A stretch of DNA of 64,000 nucleotides from Nocardia macrotermitis (GCF_009604405.1 NZ_WEGK01000012.1:1-64000), one strand, 5' to 3'. Counted from the first letter of the stretch, positions 43,432-51,812 are shown. Notes: generated by a model from the letters alone, not told the origin. Numbers and translations are program-made.

Positions 43432-43775
43432 GCCGGATCCGCCGGGGTCGCCTGCAGGGTCCACAACCGTCCGTCCGGATCCCGCACGACCATCTCCCTG
43501 GTCCCGAAGTGCGTCTCGGCGAAGTCGCTGACCACCTCGGCGTCACCGTCGAACCGCACCGCCTCGGTGTCGGGCACCGCCAGCACCAGCCGGGTGTCGG
43601 GCTCCTCGTGCGGCACCTCCGCGATGAACACCGCCGGACCCGCGCCGTTGCGGAACAGTCCGGAGTTGTGGTCGGTGGTGAAATCGGTGTCGTAGCCCAG
43701 GGATTGCATGAACCGGGCGGCTTTGCCCCAGTTGCGTGTCGTCAGATAGACCGCCGCGATACCGGTGGTGCTCAC
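43428..43775 (-). CDS. VOC-fold (glyoxalase/bleomycin-resistance-like) protein
   Basis: 115 residues. AAVYLTTRNWGKAARFMQSLGYD is the first beta-alpha unit, and THFGTREMVVRDPDGRLWTLQA the last strand pair with the usual RDPDG turn. GTG start preceded by AGGAG. Coupled by four bases to the methyltransferase. A tiny RHH gene lies 14 bases upstream, probably in the same operon. Confidence 0.85.
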   Translation of the reverse strand: MSTTGIAAVYLTTRNWGKAARFMQSLGYDTDFTTDHNSGLFRNGAGPAVFIAEVPHEEPDTRLVLAVPDTEAVRFDGDAEVVSDFAETHFGTREMVVRDPDGRLWTLQATPADPA

Positions 43776-43789
43776 GATCGGTACTCCTT

Positions 43790-43951
43790 TCACTCGGGTG
43801 GTTGCTCGGTGGGGGATTCGGCCAGATACGCGCGCAACGCCTCGGCCACCAACGCCGACAACGACTGCCCCGACTCGATGGCCCGGAATTTGACCTGCTT
43901 GATCAAATCCACCGGCAGATACACGTTGAACTGCTTCACCTCGTCGCCCAC
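43790..43951 (-). CDS. Ribbon-helix-helix (CopG/Arc-type) DNA-binding protein
   Basis: 53 residues from GTG, shorter than most gene callers accept. KQFNVYLPVDLIKQVKFRAIESGQ gives the beta strand and first helix; SLSALVAEALRAYLAE gives the second helix, the standard MetJ/Arc fold. Three GCTAGC boxes repeated every 8 bp lie 8 bases upstream, as in RHH autorepressors. It is followed by the VOC and methyltransferase genes, so it may control this small operon, or be an antitoxin without its toxin. Confidence 0.8.
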   Translation of the reverse strand: MGDEVKQFNVYLPVDLIKQVKFRAIESGQSLSALVAEALRAYLAESPTEQPPE

Positions 43952-43959
43952 ACCTCGAC

Positions 43960-43981
43960 GCTAGCATGCTAGCAAGCTAGC
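43960..43981 (-). promoter_or_regulatory. Octad repeat operator (3 x GCTAGC every 8 bp)
   Basis: GCTAGC at 43960, 43968 and 43976, each a palindrome and each 8 bp from the next. RHH repressors of the omega/ParG/CopG kind bind arrays of 7- or 8-bp repeats. The array lies directly upstream of the RHH start, which strongly suggests autorepression. Confidence 0.75.
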
Positions 43982-44037
43982 GGGAAAGTGTCGTCTGGCT
44001 CGTCGCAGCCCCGACGACCACCCGGATCCGCTCACAA

Positions 44038-44053
44038 TGGACCCCTGAGTCCA
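44038..44053 (+). promoter_or_regulatory. TetR operator candidate 1 (TGGAC-N6-GTCCA)
   Basis: Perfect 5-base arms around CCCTGA, 21 bases before the TetR start at 44074. The same arms with the same 6-base spacer recur at 44674-44693. Confidence 0.7.
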
Positions 44054-44073
44054 AAATTCGGTATCCTCGCACC

Positions 44074-44658
44074 ATGACGATCACCGCGAAGGGCCGCGCC
44101 ACCCGCCAGCGGATCATCGAGGGCGCGGCGGTGCATCTGCGCAGCGAGGATCCCGGCACGGTGACACTCGACGACATCCGGGCGATCACCGGGACCAGCA
44201 AGGGGCAGATCTTCCACTATTTCCCCGGCGGCAAGGAGGAACTGCTGGTCGCGGTCGCACATTACGAAGCCGATCGGGTACTCGAGGATCAACAACCGCA
44301 TCTGGGCGCGCTGACCTCGTGGGCGGCCTGGGAACGGTGGCGCGAGGCGGTCCTGGCCAGGTATCGAGCCCAGGGGCGACACTGCCCGCTGGGTTCGCTG
44401 ATGTCGCAGGTCGGAACCACCGCCGGAGCCGCCGAAGTGGTCGGCATCCTGCTCACGCAGTGGTGCGAACACATCCGGCGCGGCATCGTCGCGATGCAGA
44501 CCGCCGGACTCGTGAGCGACCGGATCGATCCCGACGCGGTCGCGATGACATTCGTCGCCGCGATCCAAGGTGGAGTCCAGGTACTGCGCACCACCGGCAG
44601 CATCACCTACCTGGAAACCGCGATGAACACCCTGATCGACCACCTGCGCAACGGGTGA
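44074..44658 (+). CDS. TetR-family transcriptional regulator
   Basis: 194 residues. HTH: GRATRQRIIEGAAVHLRSEDPGTVTLDDIRAITGTSKGQIFHYFPGGKEELLVAV. The C-terminal domain (QGRHCPLGSLMSQVGTT, GGVQVLRTTGSITYLETAMNTLIDHL) is typical of TetR_C_16/LmrA-like regulators. Matching operators lie before this gene and before the downstream SDR gene, so it controls both. Confidence 0.92.
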   Translation: MTITAKGRATRQRIIEGAAVHLRSEDPGTVTLDDIRAITGTSKGQIFHYFPGGKEELLVAVAHYEADRVLEDQQPHLGALTSWAAWERWREAVLARYRAQGRHCPLGSLMSQVGTTAGAAEVVGILLTQWCEHIRRGIVAMQTAGLVSDRIDPDAVAMTFVAAIQGGVQVLRTTGSITYLETAMNTLIDHLRNG

Positions 44659-44673
44659 CCCGACCCACCACGC

Positions 44674-44693
44674 TTTGGACTTGCTGGTCCAAA
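44674..44693 (+). promoter_or_regulatory. TetR operator candidate 2 (TTTGGAC-N6-GTCCAAA)
   Basis: Perfect 7-base arms around TTGCTG between the TetR stop and the SDR start (44717). Shares TGGAC-N6-GTCCA with the box at 44038, so the SDR gene has its own promoter under the same repressor. Confidence 0.75.
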
Positions 44694-44716
44694 AATTCGC
44701 TCGTACCGTCGGCCCT

Positions 44717-45502
44717 ATGTCACGACTCGCAGGAAAAACAGCCCTCATCACCGGATCCACCAGCAATATCGGCCGCGCCATCGCCGAGGCGTACGCCGCG
44801 CAGGGCGCGCACGTCGTGGTGTCCGGCCGCGACGACGCCCGCGCCCACGAGGTGGTCGAACGCATCCGCGCCGCGGGCGGCCGCGCGGACTACGTGCGCG
44901 CCGAGCTGGACGGCACCCCCGAGGCCAGTCGCGCCCTGGCCCGGGAGGCCACCGCGATACTCGGCGGGCGGATCGACATCCTGGTCAACAACGCCGGAAT
45001 CTTCCCGCCCGGAACGACTCTCACCGTCGAGGAGGACACGTTCGATCGCGTCTACGCGGTGAACGTCAAGGCCCCGTTCTTCCTCACCCAGACCATCGCG
45101 CCCGCGATGATCGACGCCGGCGGCGGCGTCATCATCAACCTCGGCTCGTGGGTCGCGCGCCTGTCGGTCCCGGTCGGCGCGCTGTACGCCTCCACCAAGG
45201 GCGCGATGGAAACCCTCACCCGCGCCTGGTCCGCGGAATTCGGCCCCCGCGGAGTCCGCGTGAACGCCATCTCCCCGGGCGTGATCCGATCCGGCGATCA
45301 GGCCCCGGGCACCCGCACCCCGGGCGACACCATGATGCACGGCACCCCCGCGGGACGCTTGGGCACACCCGAGGCCATCGCCGCGGCCGCGGTGTATCTG
45401 GCCTCCGACGACGCCGAATTCGTGCACGGCACCGTCCTGGACGTCGACGGCGGCCGCACCGGCGTCGCGGTCATCGCCGAACCGGTCGCGGCCAGGGTCT
45501 AG
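44717..45502 (+). CDS. Short-chain dehydrogenase/reductase (FabG-like)
   Basis: 261 residues. NAD(P) motif ALITGSTSNIGRAIAEAYAAQGAHVVVSGR, NNAG in DILVNNAGIFPPG, catalytic Ser in INLGSWVARLS and Tyr-Lys in ALYASTKGAMETL. A classical SDR of unknown substrate, regulated by the adjacent TetR. Its stop codon shares TCTAGA with the stop of the convergent ABC-F gene. Confidence 0.93.
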   Translation: MSRLAGKTALITGSTSNIGRAIAEAYAAQGAHVVVSGRDDARAHEVVERIRAAGGRADYVRAELDGTPEASRALAREATAILGGRIDILVNNAGIFPPGTTLTVEEDTFDRVYAVNVKAPFFLTQTIAPAMIDAGGGVIINLGSWVARLSVPVGALYASTKGAMETLTRAWSAEFGPRGVRVNAISPGVIRSGDQAPGTRTPGDTMMHGTPAGRLGTPEAIAAAAVYLASDDAEFVHGTVLDVDGGRTGVAVIAEPVAARV

Positions 45503-47136
45503 ACCGGATCGGGTGCGGCGATCTGGCTCAACCGGCCTCGGTCGAACCGCAGCCAGCGCTGCACCCGAACCTCGCGCAGAAAACGTTCGTCGTGGCTGAC
45601 CACGACGAACGCGCCCTGATAGCCCTCGAGCGCACTCTCGAGTTGCCCGACGCCGATCAGGTCCAGATTGTTCGTCGGCTCGTCCAGCAGCAACAGGTGT
45701 GGTGCGGGTTCGGCGAACAGCGCGCACGCCAGACTCGCCCGCAACAGTTCTCCGCCCGAGAGGTCCCGCACCGTGCGATGCGCGGCCGGTCCGCGAAACA
45801 GCAAGCGCGCCAACGCGTTCATCCGCCCGGCCGCGGGCATCCGGGGTGCGCTGGCCGCGAGGTTCTCCGCGACGGTCAGGTCGGGGTCGAGCAGATCCAG
45901 CCGTTGCGACAGATACGCCACCCGGCCCTCGGCCCGCCGCAACTCGCCGTGTTCGGGAGTCAGCGCACCGGCCAGGATGCGCAGCAGCGTGGATTTGCCC
46001 GCGCCGTTCGGACCGGTCAGCGCGATCCGCTCGGGTCCGCGGATGGTCAGGTCGACGCCGTCCTCGGTGAAGATCTCGCGGCCGCCCAGGCGCAGCCGCA
46101 GCCCTTCCCCGTGGAACACCGTGCGCCCGGCGGGCACCTCGGTGCCGGGTAGATCCAACACGATGCGCTGCTCCTCACGTACCGCGCGTTGCGCCTGATC
46201 GAGCCGGTCACGGGCTTGATCGACGCGCGCGTTGTGTGTCTGACCCGCCCGCGCCGCGGACTCCTGGGCGTTGCGTTTCATGGTGCCGGCGAAGATCTTC
46301 GGCAATCCGGCATCGCCCACGGTGCGCGCGGCATTGCCCGCCCGTCGCGCCGCGCGTTCCCGCGCCAGTTGCAGATCGCGCTTCTCCCGCTTGACCTGTT
46401 GTTCGGCGGTGCGCACATTTTTCTCGGCCACCTCCCGCGCGGCCTGCACCGACGCCTCGTAGGCGGTGAAATTGCCGCTGTGGAAACGGATTTCGGCGCG
46501 GTCGAGTTCGGCGATGCGGTCCATCCGGTCCAGCAGCGGCCGGTCGTGCGCGACCACCAGCAGGCATCCGCTCCACTCCTCGAGCACCTCGTAGAGGCGG
46601 TGGCGCGCGTCGATGTCGAGGTTGTTGGTCGGCTCGTCCAGCAGCAGCACGTCCGGGCGACGCAGCAGTTGCGCGGCCAGCCCGAGCGTGAGGATCTGCC
46701 CGCCGCTGAGGGTGCCCAGCTCGCGGGTCAGCGCGAGATCGCCGAGGCCGAGGCGTTCGAGTTGGGCGCGGGTGCGTTCCTCGATATCCCAATCCGAACC
46801 GATGACGGTGAAGTGTTCCTCGGCCGCGTCACCGGATTCCACGGCGGCCAGCGCCGCGAGCACCGGGGCGATCCCCAGTACCTGAGCGACGTTCGAGGTG
46901 CTGGTCAAGGGCAGATTCTGCGGCAGATAACCCAGGACACCCGAGACGGTGACACTGCCGCGCGATGCCCGCAGGTCCCCGGCGATCAGGCGCAGCAGTG
47001 TGCTCTTGCCCGCGCCGTTGGGTGCGACCAGACCGGTGCGCCCGCCGGGCACGGTGAACGACAGATCCCGGAACACCGCGGTGTCATCGGGCCAGGTGAA
47101 CGACAGATTCGAACAAACGATGCGAGCATCGGACAT
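45499..47136 (-). CDS. ABC-F family ATPase (ribosome-associated, possible antibiotic protection)
   Basis: 545 residues with two ABC domains and no membrane segments. Walker A: APNGAGKSTLLRL and GPNGAGKSTLLRI. Signatures: TLSGGQILTLGLA and LSGGELLRASLACAL. Walker B: LLLDEPTNNLD twice. The linker between them (QAAREVAEKNVRTAEQQVKREKRDLQLARERAARRAGN) is a charged helical hairpin. ABC-F proteins act on the ribosomal E site; some give macrolide, lincosamide or pleuromutilin resistance. Which applies cannot be told. ATG at 47136. Confidence 0.93.
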   Translation of the reverse strand: MSDARIVCSNLSFTWPDDTAVFRDLSFTVPGGRTGLVAPNGAGKSTLLRLIAGDLRASRGSVTVSGVLGYLPQNLPLTSTSNVAQVLGIAPVLAALAAVESGDAAEEHFTVIGSDWDIEERTRAQLERLGLGDLALTRELGTLSGGQILTLGLAAQLLRRPDVLLLDEPTNNLDIDARHRLYEVLEEWSGCLLVVAHDRPLLDRMDRIAELDRAEIRFHSGNFTAYEASVQAAREVAEKNVRTAEQQVKREKRDLQLARERAARRAGNAARTVGDAGLPKIFAGTMKRNAQESAARAGQTHNARVDQARDRLDQAQRAVREEQRIVLDLPGTEVPAGRTVFHGEGLRLRLGGREIFTEDGVDLTIRGPERIALTGPNGAGKSTLLRILAGALTPEHGELRRAEGRVAYLSQRLDLLDPDLTVAENLAASAPRMPAAGRMNALARLLFRGPAAHRTVRDLSGGELLRASLACALFAEPAPHLLLLDEPTNNLDLIGVGQLESALEGYQGAFVVVSHDERFLREVRVQRWLRFDRGRLSQIAAPDPV

Positions 47137-47305
47137 GGGGAGACTCCCAGGATGAGAGGGGTGGGGGAACGACGACATGGCCACGACAGCCGCACCGCGT
47201 GCGCTGGTGGCCGGGACTCCGGATCTATCCGGAGATGTCGAGTTCACCCGCCATATCTGGTCTCCTCACCAGGTTCGTAATCCCGGCGGCCACTGTAGCA
47301 GCGGG

Positions 47306-47791
47306 TCATCCCCGCTCGGCGGCCGCGGCATTCTCCGCACGTTCGAGACGGGCGCGCGTGCGGGTGAAAATCTTTCCCAGACAAGCCAATTCGTCCTCGG
47401 TGAGCTCGTCCAGGAACAACTCGCGCACGGTGCGGGCGTGACCGGGCGCGGCGGCCAGGAACGTCTCGAGTCCGGTCGCGGTCAGTACCGCGCGATACCC
47501 GCGCCCGTCGCCGGGGGCCGGTTCGCGGGTGAGCAGGCCGCGTTTGATCATCGAGTTGACCTGGTAGGTGATGCGGCTGCGGGAGAACACCATTCGGTCT
47601 GCGAGCTCGCTCATCCGCAGCCGCTGCTGCGGTGCCTCCCGCAGTAGCAACAGCAGGTGGTAGTCGATCAGGCTCAACCCGCTCGAGGCGCGCAACGCCG
47701 CGTCCACGCAGGTCTCGAGCCGTACGCTGCCCTCGAGATAGGCGCGCCACGCCTGCACTTGATCCGCCCGCAGTTCGCTCGACTCGGCCAT
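47306..47791 (-). CDS. MarR-family transcriptional regulator (pirin-linked)
   Basis: 161 residues. HTH: LSLIDYHLLLLLREAPQQRLRMSELADRMVFSRSRITYQVNSMIKRGLL. Wing: REPAPGDGRGYRAVLTATG. The ATG at 47791 follows GAGGAG at the right distance; a GTG four codons upstream is poorer. Divergent from a pirin gene. MarR-pirin divergons are common and usually respond to oxidants or phenolics. Confidence 0.9.
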   Translation of the reverse strand: MAESSELRADQVQAWRAYLEGSVRLETCVDAALRASSGLSLIDYHLLLLLREAPQQRLRMSELADRMVFSRSRITYQVNSMIKRGLLTREPAPGDGRGYRAVLTATGLETFLAAAPGHARTVRELFLDELTEDELACLGKIFTRTRARLERAENAAAAERG

Positions 47792-47807
47792 CGCACTCCT
47801 CACTGGT

Positions 47808-47933
47808 TCAAATCTTGATCATACGAGCCGACCCACTCCTCACGGCCGGTCCTTCGGCGAATCGATGCCGGAAAAACGTCCTCGGGGCTACCGGGAATGT
47901 TCGTGGTGGGCCTATGGTTGTCAGGGTAGACAA
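47808..47933. promoter_or_regulatory. Operator region between marR and pirin genes
   Basis: Two palindromes flank the divergent promoters: TCAA-ATC-TTGA (47808-47818), close to the MarR start, and TTGTC-AGGGTA-GACAA (47918-47933), followed by AAAATTTT and close to the pirin start. They are plausible MarR sites, though not identical to each other. Confidence 0.5.
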
Positions 47934-47958
47934 AATTTTAACTACATTGGAGGTCGTC

Positions 47959-48948
47959 ATGCCAGCTGTGACAGCGGACACCCTGACGCTGCCCCGAGTG
48001 CCCGCACCGGACCCGGCCGCGATGCAGCAGCGTCGCGTCCGCTCGGTGACGACGGCGCCGACCGGATTCGAGGGCGAGGGATTCCCGGTGCGCCGCGCGT
48101 TCGCCGGAGTGGCGCTCGCGGATCTGGACCCGTTCATCCACATGGACCAGATGGGCGAGGTCGAATACGCGCCGGGCGAACCCAAGGGCACCCCGTGGCA
48201 TCCGCACCGCGGCTTCGAAACAGTCACCTACATCATGGACGGCGTCTTCGAACACCAGGACTCATACGGTGGCGGCGGCACCATCAGCAACGGGGACACC
48301 CAGTGGATGACCGCGGGCAGCGGCATCCTGCACATCGAGAAGCCGCCCGAGGCGCTGGTGGTGTCGGGCGGACTGTTCCACGGCATCCAGCTGTGGGTGA
48401 ACCTGCCGCGGGCGAACAAGTTCAACGCACCCCGCTACCAGGACATCCGCGGCGGCCAGGCCACCCTGCTGTCCTCCGACGACGGCGGCGCGCTGCTCCG
48501 GGTGATCGCCGGTGACCTGGACGGACACACCGGCCCGGGCAACACCTTCACCCCCATCAGCCTCGTGCACGCCACCGTCAGCCCCGGCGCCCGGCTGAAC
48601 CTGCCGTGGAACCGCGAGTTCAACGCGCTGGCCTACGTCATGGCCGGTGTCGGGGCCGTCGGTGAGGATCAGCAGCCGATCCGCAAGGGCCAGCTGGCCG
48701 TCTTCGGCCCCGGCGACGCGCTCACCCTCACCGCGGGCACCTCCACCCCGTCCGCCGAACCGAACCTGGAAGTGCTGCTGCTGGGCGGCGCGCCGATCCG
48801 CGAACCGGTCGCGCACTACGGACCGTTCGTGATGAACACCCGCGCCGAACTCATGCAGGCGTTCGAGGACTACCAGGCCGGACGTTTCGGCGTCATCCCC
48901 GCGGAGAAGGTCCCGCACACCGACGGCGACCCCGCCCCGCAGGCATGA
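47959..48948 (+). CDS. Pirin-family bicupin protein
   Basis: 329 residues. N-terminal cupin with the metal motif HPHRGFETVTYIMDGVFEHQDSYG; three His and one Glu can coordinate Fe. The C-terminal pirin domain is present (GARLNLPWNREFNALAYVMAG). Bacterial pirins have quercetin dioxygenase or redox-sensing activity. ATG with GGAGG five bases upstream. Divergent MarR gene likely represses it. Confidence 0.93.
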   Translation: MPAVTADTLTLPRVPAPDPAAMQQRRVRSVTTAPTGFEGEGFPVRRAFAGVALADLDPFIHMDQMGEVEYAPGEPKGTPWHPHRGFETVTYIMDGVFEHQDSYGGGGTISNGDTQWMTAGSGILHIEKPPEALVVSGGLFHGIQLWVNLPRANKFNAPRYQDIRGGQATLLSSDDGGALLRVIAGDLDGHTGPGNTFTPISLVHATVSPGARLNLPWNREFNALAYVMAGVGAVGEDQQPIRKGQLAVFGPGDALTLTAGTSTPSAEPNLEVLLLGGAPIREPVAHYGPFVMNTRAELMQAFEDYQAGRFGVIPAEKVPHTDGDPAPQA

Positions 48949-49216
48949 GCCCGCACCCCGGATCGCGCGAACATACGCACCCCTCGCGCGATCCGGAGCC
49001 GGTTCGTTTCTTCCCGGTTGAGACCGGACACGCTGACCGTCGTCGTTGACATGCCCCCGTGGGTGTCCACTACCGTCGGGACCCGACACACCGCCCGCGC
49101 ATTCGAGGCGCGGGCCGCGGCGATCGCGGATACGCGGCATCGTCGGCGAGGCAGGCGCGGCAGTCACGCTGCCGCCGGACGGGCACGACACCGGCGACCC
49201 ACGAAGGGGAAACCCC

Positions 49217-49924
49217 TTGACCACCAGCGATTTCGCGTACACCGGGTGCGACAATCTGGAAGCGATGGCCGAAGCGGTCAACTACAACACCTTCCTGGTC
49301 GACACCGTCGACCGACACTTGGACCCCGACGCCTCCGAGGTGCGGGTGCTGGACTTCGGGGCGGGCTCGGGCACCTACGCCGATCTGCTCGCCGAACGCC
49401 GGATCACCCCCGAATGCCTCGAACCCGATGAAGATCTGCGAGAGATCCTGCGCGCCAAGGGATATCGCGTCGTGGACCCCGATCGCGACGGCGAGCGATA
49501 CGGCCTGATCTACACCTTCAACGTCCTCGAACACATCAAGAACGACCAGGCCGCTTCCGAACAACTGGCCGCGCTGCTGCGCCCCGGCGGGACCCTGGTG
49601 GTGTACGTGCCCGCACTGGAAATGCTGTTCACCGCCATGGACACCAAGGTCGGGCACTATCGCCGCTACCGGCGCACCCAGTTGAACCGCATCCTGCGCA
49701 ACGCGGGCCTGGACATCGTCGAATCCCGCTACTGCGACCCGCTCGGCTTCTTCGCCACCCTCGCCTACAAGGCCCTCGGCCCCGACGACGGCACCCTCAA
49801 CCCGCGCTCCCTCAAACTCTACGACCGCGCGCTGTTTCCCGTCAGCCGCGCGCTACAGCTTCTGACCAGCAAGTTCTTCGGTAAGAACGTGCTGGTCGTG
49901 GCGACCAAATCCGGAGCGCGCTAG
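49217..49924 (+). CDS. Class I SAM-dependent methyltransferase
   Basis: 235 residues from TTG, with AGGGGA upstream. SAM loop VRVLDFGAGSGTYADLLAERR; post-motif YTFNVLEHIKNDQAASEQLAALLRPGGTLVVYVPA, typical of methyltransferases that accompany glycan or lipid biosynthesis. No pathway genes adjoin it, so the substrate is unknown. About 270 bases upstream (48949-49216) hold no recognisable gene. Confidence 0.88.
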   Translation: MTTSDFAYTGCDNLEAMAEAVNYNTFLVDTVDRHLDPDASEVRVLDFGAGSGTYADLLAERRITPECLEPDEDLREILRAKGYRVVDPDRDGERYGLIYTFNVLEHIKNDQAASEQLAALLRPGGTLVVYVPALEMLFTAMDTKVGHYRRYRRTQLNRILRNAGLDIVESRYCDPLGFFATLAYKALGPDDGTLNPRSLKLYDRALFPVSRALQLLTSKFFGKNVLVVATKSGAR

Positions 49925-49998
49925 CGGTACGAACCGCCAGCCACATGTATCCGGGAATCGACTCGGCGAGAACCGACGACGTTGGTCGACAACGGTTT

Positions 49999-50457
49999 TC
50001 ATCGCTGCTCGTCGAGAAACCGCTCGACTTCGCGAGGATGACGTAACAGGTACTGGTCAGCGGATGCGCACCGAGAGATCCCCGCGAGGATTCCGGGCAG
50101 ACTGCGGCGGCGGTAGCAGATCACCCAACGCCAGAACACGAGGCTCTCGCGGGAGCGGCGTAAGGCGCGCCAGAGGCAGACACCGAGCGGGAAATCCAGC
50201 ACGATGATCGTGTCGGCGGCGCGCAGGCGTGGTTCGAGAACATCGAAGGGCCCCAGATCGCCGTCGAGAATCCAGGTTTCGGCCGCCACGAGTTCGTCCT
50301 GGATCGCCGCCCACCGATCGCGGGGGAGCGGGGTCGCATCCGCCGACCAGAACAACTCGTCCAACTCGGTGAGCGGCAATCCGGTCGCTGCGGCCAATCG
50401 CCGTGCGAGTGCGGACTTACCCGCGCCACCACGGCCGAGGATGACGACCCGCCGCAT
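49999..50457 (-). CDS. P-loop NTPase, adenylate/shikimate kinase-like (FlaR-type)
   Basis: 152 residues. Walker A GRGGAGKSALARRLAAATG, then LPLTELDELFW, the typical topology-modulation/FlaR arrangement, and Walker-B-like TIIVLDFPLGVCLWRALRR with a lid rich in Arg. A small-molecule kinase of unknown substrate. ATG at 50457; an upstream extension in this frame is unrelated. Confidence 0.85.
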   Translation of the reverse strand: MRRVVILGRGGAGKSALARRLAAATGLPLTELDELFWSADATPLPRDRWAAIQDELVAAETWILDGDLGPFDVLEPRLRAADTIIVLDFPLGVCLWRALRRSRESLVFWRWVICYRRRSLPGILAGISRCASADQYLLRHPREVERFLDEQR

Positions 50458-50760
50458 CAGATTGTCGGCGGTTCCAGGTCGAACGAGCGGATCTCGACAT
50501 CTTCGAAAGCGAATCGATCGCCGCCCAACTCCCCGGCCTCGACGTGCTCGCACGACACCCTCACCCGTTCCATCGCGGATCCGACCGTCTACGCGACAGC
50601 CGCCCGGACCCTGCTGAAAGCCCTGGAAATCCATCCTCGCACCCGACTCATCGGCAGGCAGCCTCGAGCTCGAACCCGGCCGAGTGGGGGCGGACGACGA
50701 CCGACAACTCCGCCGGAATCTCGAAAGTCTCGGCCTGCCAGCCGATTACGGCATACGGGG

Positions 50761-50790
50761 TCCGCTAGCGCGAAAAGTCGCGCTAGCGGA
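50761..50790. terminator. 13-bp perfect hairpin, part shared with the Tn3 end
   Basis: TCCGCTAGCGCGA-AAAG-TCGCGCTAGCGGA. It is preceded by GGGG (50757-50760). Its core CGCGAAAAGTCGCGCTA (50769-50785) recurs exactly at 55017-55033 in the Tn3-type left end. It can serve as a terminator for the leftward toxin gene, or be a relic transposon end. Confidence 0.5.
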
Positions 50791-50796
50791 TTAACC

Positions 50797-50838
50797 CGCC
50801 GGGTGGCCCGGAGGGTTTCACCTCCGGGCCACCCGGCG
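50797..50838. terminator. 18-bp perfect hairpin downstream of the toxin-like gene
   Basis: Two 18-base arms (50797-50814 and 50821-50838), perfectly complementary, with loop GTTTCA. It begins six bases from the preceding hairpin and about 60 bases after the stop of the leftward secreted-protein gene. Very strong bidirectional terminator or RNA-stabilising structure. Confidence 0.65.
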
Positions 50839-50900
50839 TACTAGATCAGTGCTGCTGCCCGTCGAGCGGCGGGCACGCCTTCAAAGCCTGGCGAGGTTCG

Positions 50901-51812
50901 TTAGTTGGGGATGGGCTTGGCCACCCCAGCCTTGACCAGCTGAGCTTGGTGCTCGATCAGATAGTCGGCGATCGCGCTAGGGGTCTCACCTGGCCCGTAC
51001 TTCGTGTAGAAGTCAATCCCCAGGTCTACGGTAAGTACATCGCCTGGGTCCGTAGCGCCCGTTCCCGGCGCCTGGTGCGCCTTACGCAAAGTCTCGGCAT
51101 CGATACCCGCGCTGCGTCCCACGTATCCGTAGTGGAAGTTGGACCACAAGTCGTAGGAGAGGAGGTATTTCGTGCCGTTCCACTGGAAGTAGTAGGTGCC
51201 GCGGCTGCGGTCCAGATCATAGGCTCGGCCACCGAACGTCGCTGCGAGGTAAGCCTTGTGGTCCCACGGACCGCCGGGCTTCACCTGCCGAAACCAGTCA
51301 GCTATGGCCTGCATCCGATCCGGCCCGCCGTTTCGGTACAGGCGCTCGATGTCCTTGAATACCTCACTCTGCACGTTCTTGCTGATCTCCTGGTGCAACC
51401 AGCCAACAAGTTGGTCATGAATCGGAACGTCGTCACAGTCGATCCAGTCGCTGTTCTTCACCGTCGGCACCGCACACCGCGTAGTCTCGCGCACCTTACC
51501 CGTGTGGTCTTGCCACTTGATGGTGACCATGCCCTTGAACCACCAGTTCGGCAAGTTCTCGCAGTTCCCACCCCCCCGTAACCCGATCTTTCCCGTGGTC
51601 ACCTCTTTGCCATTCTGGTTGGTCCCGGTCGCGATTGCGTAGCCCCCACGCATCCCGCTCACGTCGGGGAGCTGGGAGCAAAACGATATCTGCTGACCGT
51701 TGGTTCCAGCCTCCGCCGGGGCGGCCATAACGATCATTCCAGTGCCAGCAATTCCTACCGTAAGTACGGCCGGAAACACCTTCCGTGTAACCCTCGAGCT
51801 CAGCGCATTCAC
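50901..51812 (-). CDS. Secreted protein with polymorphic toxin type 44-like domain
   Basis: 303 residues from GTG after AAGGAG. A Sec signal (VTRKVFPAVLTVGIAGTGMIVMAAPAEAG) ends near residue 36. The C-terminal part (about 140-290) has VKPGGPWDHKAYLAATFG, YDLWSNFHYGYVGRSAG and LGIDFYTKYGPGETPSAIADYL. These match my memory of the Ntox44/polymorphic toxin 44 domain, predicted to be a nuclease. Unlike classical polymorphic toxins it has no long delivery repeats. Less GC-rich than its neighbours, suggesting transfer. No immunity gene is recognisable. Confidence 0.7.
   Translation of the reverse strand: MNALSSRVTRKVFPAVLTVGIAGTGMIVMAAPAEAGTNGQQISFCSQLPDVSGMRGGYAIATGTNQNGKEVTTGKIGLRGGGNCENLPNWWFKGMVTIKWQDHTGKVRETTRCAVPTVKNSDWIDCDDVPIHDQLVGWLHQEISKNVQSEVFKDIERLYRNGGPDRMQAIADWFRQVKPGGPWDHKAYLAATFGGRAYDLDRSRGTYYFQWNGTKYLLSYDLWSNFHYGYVGRSAGIDAETLRKAHQAPGTGATDPGDVLTVDLGIDFYTKYGPGETPSAIADYLIEHQAQLVKAGVAKPIPN

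Larger units (their letters stand above)
50458..50900. other. Boundary interval with three hairpins
   Basis: About 440 bases between the NTPase start and the stop of the secreted toxin-like gene. Apart from the two long hairpins listed separately, a smaller one (TGCCCG-N8-CGGGCA, 50856-50875) is present. No gene recognised. This marks the start of the accessory region. Confidence 0.5.
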
